Shown here: positions 58,174 through 64,000 of the stretch, one piece after another
Numbering within the stretch: position 1 is the first letter of the stretch
Layout of the letters: each line of letters opens with the position of its first letter
NCBI GenBank assembly: GCA_024138015.1
Contig: JAMXBB010000004.1
Span: forward strand, 81,689,613-81,753,612
DNA: 64,000 bases
Source of the DNA: Lumnitzera littorea
Taxonomy: Eukaryota > Streptophyta > Magnoliopsida > Myrtales > Combretaceae
Reading direction: 5' to 3'
Made by a program: the position numbers and the translations under genes
Notes under the pieces: generated by a model
Seen by the model: only the letters and a program-made list of their open reading frames with translations
What the model was told of the DNA's origin: nothing
The model's database searches: none

Positions 58174-58985
58174 AAGATTTTAAATGAGAAAATGAAACCT
58201 AGTTGTGGCCTTATGAGCTGACTAACCTAATAGGAGTGTCTCTAGAGGACTAGTAACCCTAAATTGGAATCGATTTGGAAAAACTTGGTCGTGCTCTTTT
58301 GAGCTCACTAACCTAAGCGAGAGCATCTCTAGTATACTAGTAACCTTAAATTGGAATTGATTTGGAAAAACCTAGTTGTGCTCTTTTAAGCTCACTAACC
58401 TAGGTAGGAGCGTCTTTGGGAGACTAGCAACCTTACATTGGAATTGATTTGGAAAAACCTGGTCATGCTCTTTTGAGTTCACTAACCTAATAAGGAGTAT
58501 CTCTAAAGGACTAGCAACCCTAAATTAGAATTGATTTGGAAAAACTTAGTTGTGCTCCTCTAAGTTCACTAACCTAAGTGAGAGCATCTCTCGAGGACTA
58601 TCAACCTTAAATTGGAATCGATTTGGAAAAACCTAGTTGTGCTCTTCTGAGCTCACTAATCTAGGTAAGAACATCTCTAAGGGACTAACAACCCTAAATT
58701 GGAAGCAATTTTAAAAGACCTAGTTGTTTTACTTTATGCTAACTAACCTAGGCGAGAGCATCTCTAAGAGACTGGCAACCTTAAATTGAAATCCATTTCT
58801 AAAAACTTGGTCGTGCTCTTCTGAGCTCACTAACCTAAGTGGGAGTATTTTTCGGGGACTAGCAACCCTAAATTGGAATCACTTTGGAAACATCTGGTTG
58901 TGCTCTTCTAAGCTCAGTAACCTAAGCAGGAGTATCTCAGGGACTAGCAACCGTTACTTGGAATCGATTGAGGGAAGCACCCTAT
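58174..58985. repeat. 87-bp tandem array, about 9 units
   Basis: Unit starts (AAATTGGAATCGATTTGG) fall at 58261, 58348, 58435, 58522, 58609, 58696, 58783 and 58870: seven intervals of exactly 87 bp, the next being 85. Units also share GCTCTT.TGAGCTCACTAACC and GAGAGCATCTCT. Divergence between units is mostly transitions. 87 is a multiple of three, and the consensus leaves one frame open on each strand, but individual units carry stops. Confidence 0.92.
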
Positions 58986-59615
58986 GGGCTTGCTGAAGTA
59001 AGGTTGACGATGGGAAGTGCACTATGGGCTTTGCTAAGGTACCTAAGGGAAATTGGTAAAAGGAAGCGCCCTATAAGCTTGCTAAGACAAATTGGTGAAG
59101 AGGAGCACCTTACAGTAAATTGGTGAAGAAAAGCACCCTATGGGCTTACTAAAAGGATAAGGTGAAGAAAAGTGCCCAATGAGCTCGCTGAAAGAATATT
59201 GGTAAAGAACAAAGCCCTATGAGCTTTCTAAAAGGAACTAACGAAGAGAAGCATCCTATGGGCTCGTTATGGGGAATTAATGAAGAGAAGTGCCTTATGG
59301 ACTCGCTACGAGGAACTGTCAAAGAGAAGTACCCTATGGGTTTGCTAAAAGGACATTGGTAAAGAAAAGTGCCCAATGGGCTCTCTATGAGAAACTGGTA
59401 AAGAGAGGCACCCTATGGGTTTGCTAAAAGGATATTAGTGAAGAAAAGTACCCAGTAAGCTCACTATGGGGAATTGATGAAGAGGAGTGCCTATGGGCTC
59501 GCTATAAGAAATTGGCAAAGAGAGGTGCCCTATGGGTTTGCTAAAAGGATATTGGTGAGGAAAAGTACCCAATGGGCTTACTACAAGAATATTGAGAGAT
59601 TTGATGAAAGGGGAA
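58970..59615. repeat. 39-40-bp tandem array, about 15 units
   Basis: The core CCTATGGGCTCGCTA recurs at 58981, 59021, 59070, 59137, 59176, 59216, 59255, 59293, 59333, 59373, 59412, 59452, 59490, 59529 and 59569, mostly 38-40 bp apart, alternating with GAAGAGAAG/GAAGAAAAG spacers. Alternate units resemble each other more (CTAAAAGGATATTGG after every second), suggesting a 79-bp higher-order unit in 59333-59569. Confidence 0.9.
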
Positions 59616-59659
59616 GTGCCATATGGGCTTGTTAAACCTTAAGAGGAAATGGTAGGTCA

Positions 59660-60020
59660 GGATAGTACTTTATGAGCTTATTAGAACCCTAAAAATGATG
59701 AAAAATAGGACAACGCTCTAAAAGCTTGCTATAACCCTAAAAAGAATGGATGTAAAATAGGGCAGTGCTCTAAGAGTTGGCTAGAGATTAAAAGAGGGAA
59801 CAATACTCTAAAAGCTGATTAAAATCCCTAAAAAGAATAAAAGAGGTGTCAGCACTCTAAAATCTTGCTAGAACCCTAAAAATGAAGATGGGATAGTGAC
59901 CTAAAAGCTGGCTAGAATCTCAAAAATGAAAGACAAAACAATGCCCTAAAGGCTGACTAGATCCCTAAAAATGAATTAAAATAGGGGACAATGCTCTAAG
60001 AGCTAGCTTAAACCCTAAGG
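59660..60020. repeat. About 48-bp degenerate tandem array, about 7 units
   Basis: GCTCTAAAAGCTTGCTA...ACCCTAAAAA units recur at about 59715, 59766, 59804, 59853, 59896, 59943 and 59993, 38-52 bp apart. Confidence 0.75.
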
Positions 60021-61950
60021 AAAGTTGATGAAGGATTAAAGATGTAAAGTAAGGAAAACAACTAGCTTAAGAAACTTCTTGACTTAGAAAAGTATTTATA
60101 GGAAAATTGTTGAAAAACCATTTATGAAAAAGGCATTAGGGATAGGTCCCTTGATTTGAAAAAGAGTTAATTGACATTAAAAACTGCATTGTGGAAGAAA
60201 GTTCTAGACCATTATGGTCAATTTAAAAAAAGAAATGTGATCACATTGAAAAAGAAATGGATGATGTGAATTGAAGGCATGGCTACTTGAGCCGACATGG
60301 ATTAGAGAAAAATCTTGTGACAAGCCTTTACTTTCTCTCTCTTTCTTATGTCTTTTTTCTCTCTTTTTATTTTTGATCTTTTTTTTCTCATTATTGTTAT
60401 TATTATTATTTTTTTTTTGAAAGTTTGCTATTGAGTATAAATTCTTATTTAAGAAGCAAGTGTTGTAACCACCCCTTTCCTTAGTAACCATGTTAGGCAT
60501 CTCAATGCCCTTGACCTTAATGTTGGGCTCTCCTGTGGGGCTTTGTGATTTTAAATACTCCTTTCCTAAGGAAAAGGTAATTTATGATTAGTATACTCGA
60601 AGACAATTTCCTAGCTAACTCTTGATCTAGATTTCACTCTTGACTATAATTCTAAAAATTATAAATCATTTTGTAAGTGATTCACTTTGATTAATTTATC
60701 AAGTCTTTTTCAGTTCATCATTATGAATTTAGGCTTTAGGTCAAAGGGGTTCAAAGAAGACTAATGAGAAGGCTTATTTCGAAAGAAAAACTTTTATTTA
60801 ACCTAGGTATACAAGTCAAGAACCTTTAGAAAAAATTAAAACTATGCTTACCTTAGTTTCAATAACAATTCTTACTAAAGATAAATTATCTTTTAAGATT
60901 GGAGGAGCTTTTATTGCATAAGGGTGATATTGTGGGTAGGAAGGCCTTATGTGATTTGGTATGGGTAAGAAAGTTTTTTTTTTTTGTGATTTTGGATATG
61001 TAAAATGGCTTTATGTTTCGTAATTTGGGATGGATATGTAAGGCTTATACTTTCTAGCTGGGTGTGAGATTTGGGGCTTTGTACCTTTTGGGCCTTCTTT
61101 GGTTGGGGCTACTTGGGCTTTGATTCCCAGCCTCTTGATTTAGCTTTGCTGTCCCTACTGGAATGTGATATATCTTTTAAGGCCCTCATATTTCACTTAG
61201 GCCCAATTTTCCAACCTCTTTTCTTCTTCTTTTTTTCTATTTTTTTATTGCCTCGTTCTTTGTTTTTTTTTTTTTTTTTTTACTCCTTTTCTTTAGGCCT
61301 CTATTGTTGAGTATTTGACTTTAAGAGATTGAAGGCCCTAAATCCATGGGTTCTAAGCATATGGGCTTGGTAAGGTATATGTAGGCTTAAGGTGTTTAAA
61401 AAGAAATTAGCTCTTCTTCATTTCAAAGGAAAATAACTTATTAGAAATAAAAGTTGTCTTTGAATTAATGTTACTAAAACAAGTACAAACCAATTTCATC
61501 CTTCTCTCTTAATCAATAACCCTAACCTCAAAATTGCCCCAATATGGGGTGGTTCTTGATAGGATTTTAATTTGAAAAATTCTCCAAATTGGTCCAATGA
61601 GGCTAACAATGTCTAGTTGTGTTTGGGGTCTAAAAATAAATGCCTAACTTCATTTTAATTTGCATATCAAATTCAAAGTAGACCTCCTTTAAGTAATGAG
61701 TCCAAACTATCATCACCATTATGTCATTCAACTCTCAAACTGTATAAGGGTTAGTGTAGGGGATATAGCTTGCCTCTTTTCATCTTAAAACTTTTTCAAA
61801 AGTAAGTTACCAATTTCTTAAGGAGGAATCTATATTTATTTGCCTAGGGTAAAGATTGGTTTTGCCCCCCAGTTTCTTAAAACATGCCCTAATTTTGATA
61901 CTTTTCACTTGGTTTTAGTTCGAGACTTAGGTTGTGTTTTAACTTTGCTT
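60021..61950 (-). other. Internal non-coding region of Tat-type element
   Basis: AT- and T-rich DNA without a credible frame on either strand. It has several T-runs (60400-60420, 61263-61280) and a GGGCCTT/GGGCTT-rich zone (61060-61390). No pol motif was found here, which supports a non-autonomous element. Confidence 0.45.
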
Positions 61951-61956
61951 ATGATT

Positions 61957-62290
61957 AGGCTTGGTTTTCTAAATGCGCTAAGGGTTTTGACTTGGCTTGA
62001 TTACCTTAATGGATCAAGGATTGTGTTTAGTTCAACTGCCTTGATGGGCTTAGTGGCTAAGGGTTTGTTTTTAGATTGGTTACTTGAATTGGTCAAGGGT
62101 TAATCTTTAGATTAAACGAGCCAAGAGGCTAGTGTTTAGGTTGGCTTCCTTAATGGGCCAAGGATTATGTTTGGGGTCAGCTACCTTGATGGGTCGTGGC
62201 TTACCTTAACAGGCCAAGTGTTTAGGTCGGCTCCCTAAGTAAGCCAAAGGCTTGGGCTTAGATTAGCTCCTTCATATTTGGGTTAAGCCC
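61957..62290. repeat. Degenerate 36-50-bp tandem repeats
   Basis: About eight copies of a GGTTGGCTTCCTTAATGGGC CAAGGATTATGTTT-like unit, for example TTGGCTTGATTACCTTAATG, TTGGCTTCCTTAATGGGCC, TCAGCTACCTTGATGGG and TCGGCTCCCTAAGTAAGCC. Confidence 0.7.
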
Positions 62291-62628
62291 ATAAGGATTT
62301 ATAACCATCAGCAAATTTTCTTTTAATTTCATTTTTTTTATTATTTTTGTGCGAAAGAGAAAGATAAATTTTTATTTTACAAAAACCAAGAAAATACACT
62401 GACTCAATTATTTACATTTCCCTAAAGGGGAGAGGAGATTGGTTAGATTAGTCTTATCGAAGCATTTATTTACAAAGAAGGAGAATGAAGAACGTTAAAC
62501 TAAAAGAGAACCTTTTATTATTTTGAAGAACCAGAGTACAAAAAACAAAGAAGGAAAGCTTAACACTTATTCTCAAAATTTGACATTTATTTTATGCTCT
62601 CTAAACATGAACTAGAAAAACCTTAAAC

Positions 62629-62826
62629 TAAGTCTCGTAGATGAGCCTTAAGGTCTTCCAGCATTTCATTGGTTTCCCTAATGATCTATCCTAGAAGGGC
62701 CCTTAAGGCTCAGTTGTGAGCTTCAAAGCATTCAAGCTTCTCCTTTAAATAAAAAATTTCATCCTTCAATAGTTGCTTGTGAATCCTAGAGAGGTCCTGT
62801 AGCCATCATTCCTCTAATTGTTTGCT
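62629..62826 (-). pseudogene. Coiled-coil ORF remnant in Tat-type element
   Basis: On the - strand one frame reads WLQDLSRIHKQLLKDEI, FYLKEKLECFEAHN, a stop, ALRALLG, a stop, IIRETNEMLEDLKAHLRDLV, then TAA. The heptad spacing of Leu/Ile and the charged residues indicate a coiled coil. No frameshift is seen in the segment, only stops. The strand matches the element's orientation. Probably the C-terminal end of a gag-like or accessory protein; its family was not recognised. Confidence 0.5.
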
Positions 62827-63139
62827 TGGTTATCTGTCATTCTAAGTCTACACATTTTATAGACAAGAATCAGATAGTAATGGAACAAAAGAAAGTATGT
62901 GGAAATATGCAGATGCTAGGATCGTTTAGGTTAATACATTACTCTTTAAATTGCAACCCTACTGTTATTTTCAAAATCCGATTGCATTAAAGTTCTTGAA
63001 CAATTAATAGGGTTGCAATTCTTAAAAGTAGTGTATTAACTTCAGCTTGAAGGGGAGTATATATAATTAAGGTAGGTTTTAAAAAGTCCTTAAGCTTTTG
63101 TGACCCCACCTATTTTTAGAAAACACTTTCATTGATCAC

Positions 63140-63280
63140 ATTAAGCCTAAGTGAGAGTGGTCTAATCAACCCTGAGCAGTGGTTACACCATAGCACTTGA
63201 AGCCTATACAATGCCCCCCCCCCCCCCCCCCCCCCCCCCCAATTTGACTATTAAGCCTAAGTAGGAGTGGTTTAATCAAC
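63140..63280. repeat. 31-bp direct repeat flanking a C27 run
   Basis: ATTAAGCCTAAGTGAGAGTGG (63140-63160, continuing TCTAATCAAC) recurs at 63250-63280 with two changes, 110 bp apart. Between them lies the homopolymer 63214-63240. Confidence 0.8.
63214..63240 (+). repeat. Poly(C) run, 27 bases
   Basis: Uninterrupted C27 in otherwise AT-rich DNA. Such a tract is hard to sequence, and its length should be treated as uncertain. Confidence 0.9.
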
Positions 63281-63444
63281 TACAACTTGAGTTTGACCAT
63301 TTCTACCATATAAATAAGATACAGAAAGTAAAATAGTTAGTACAATCATATACAAAAATAACAACGGGTAAATAAATAAATTACACTTAATAACGTGATT
63401 TCAAAGAATTAATTCTAAATTTGGAAATTTAGATGGCTAACTCT

Positions 63445-63480
63445 CTTCAAATGCCTAGTAGAGTCACCAAGCTATCGAGC
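63445..63480 (-). other. PBS-like site of Tat-type element
   Basis: The - strand reads AGCTTGGTGACTCTACTAGG, corresponding to the TTGGCGACTCCACTGGGGA that follows the 5' LTR of many plant Tat-branch elements. It places the 5' LTR end near 63480 and supports the orientation given by the polypurine tract. Which tRNA primes it was not determined. Confidence 0.55.
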
Positions 63481-64000
63481 CTGACTTTTTCCAGTTTTAT
63501 AAATGAGTCTTCTTTAAACCGATCAGTATTAAACCTTATTCTTTAAATATTGACCCTTAGTTAAGATTTAAAGAAAATTGGTTCCTTTTATTTTTTGAAA
63601 ACGTTTTAGAGTAACTACCCCACTGGAGTCAAGAAAAAGAGTTAAATTAAAACCAATTAAGTGGATTGGTCATATTTTAGCTACTAGTATTTTCGATAAA
63701 ACCAATTTTATAAACAGTTTTAAAAACCAAAAATCGAGTCTAAGGGTTAAGCTTTTTAAACCCTTATGGATACAATTAACTTTCTAATTTTAAACGTAAT
63801 TTCTTAAAATCACCTTTCAAAACTTATCCCATAAAACAAAATAAATCAAGTTAAATCGAGTAAAACTAAACTAAAAATGGAAAAAATGGATTTTTTTGTT
63901 TTTTATCATTGTCCCATAAGTGCCTATATACTCGCTATTCGAAATCATACGTATGTAGTTTTTTCTTTTTGTAAAATTTTAATATGTTGGTTGGTTTTAA
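63481..64000 (-). repeat. 5' LTR (3' part) of Tat-type element, runs off window
   Basis: 63783-64000 repeats 55225-55441 (shared TTTCTTAAAATCACCTTT, GAGTAAAACTAAACTAAAAA and TAGTGCCTA/AAGTGCCTA blocks). 63481-63782 has no counterpart in the other LTR, which is cut there. Confidence 0.65.

Noticed and set aside
59149..59376. Repetitive 75-codon - strand frame (PIGYFSL-type repeats)
   Set aside because: Product of the 39-bp tandem array; since 39 is a multiple of three, any open frame repeats. No start context or conserved flanking protein.
58174..60020. CRISPR-like array
   Set aside because: Units are contiguous and diverged without unique spacers, and the sequence is a plant retroelement.
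1..64000. Alternative genetic code or programmed stop readthrough to explain in-frame TAG codons
   Set aside because: All affected frames belong to dead repeats, TAA and TGA also occur, and plant nuclei use the standard code; decay of methylated cytosine explains it more simply.

Overview
This window looks like gene-poor nuclear DNA of a flowering plant, most likely a eudicot. It is AT-rich and almost entirely built of transposable-element remains of plant-specific lineages: hAT, L1-type LINE, Ty3/gypsy (CRM/Reina-like, Tat-like and Athila-like) and Ty1/copia (SIRE-like). No bacterial-style operon, rRNA, canonical tRNA gene or CRISPR array is visible. Only one short stretch (about 8800-9560) looks like a possible host gene, and it is weakly supported. 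The species cannot be named from the sequence.

Layout. 1-931: decayed hAT transposase, + strand, followed by an Athila/Tat-type LTR-like block (929-2430). 2431-5299: non-coding repeat DNA, including one copy of a dispersed repeat whose partner lies at 34448. 5300-6309: a non-autonomous hAT element with terminal inverted repeats and an 8-bp target duplication. 6400-8060: chromovirus-type LTR-like DNA. 8100-12262: AT-rich DNA around the candidate small gene. 12277-18635: an L1-like LINE with ORF1, ORF2, poly(A) tail and 14-bp target duplication, heavily mutated. 20678-27074: a structurally complete Ty3/gypsy element (two LTRs, PBS, gag-pol, polypurine tract, TTTAT duplication) inserted into older LTR-like DNA. 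A roughly 240-bp piece of its integrase/RNase H junction is inverted. 27080-30030: older repeat with a TATA box and an unrecognised, apparently intron-bearing coiled-coil ORF. 30090-34140: Athila-like element on the - strand (LTR, 3' UTR and a 282-codon open ORF). 34206-39080: LTR-like DNA, a long pyrimidine tract and a 385-bp exact duplication around a single N. 39081-42482: Tat-type gag-pol, cut in its RNase H by a SIRE-type copia element (42483-52490) with gag, pol, a downstream extra ORF and a truncated 3' LTR. 52491-55225: AT-rich repeat DNA. 55225-64000: a - strand, apparently non-autonomous Tat-type element. It has an LTR at 55225-57718, a polypurine tract, three successive tandem-repeat arrays (87 bp, about 39 bp, about 48 bp), another short array, a coiled-coil ORF remnant, a PBS-like site near 63460 and part of the second LTR.

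The genes do not act together as a pathway; each element encoded its own replication. Nesting gives a relative history: copia is younger (LTRs roughly nine-tenths identical by eye) and sits inside the Tat element, while the CRM/Reina-like element (LTRs roughly 80% identical by eye) sits inside a still older LTR. Many coding frames stay open in register over hundreds of codons except for TAG/TAA stops where glutamine or tryptophan is expected, which points to C-to-T decay of methylated DNA. All lineage assignments rest on motif recognition by eye, without database searches.
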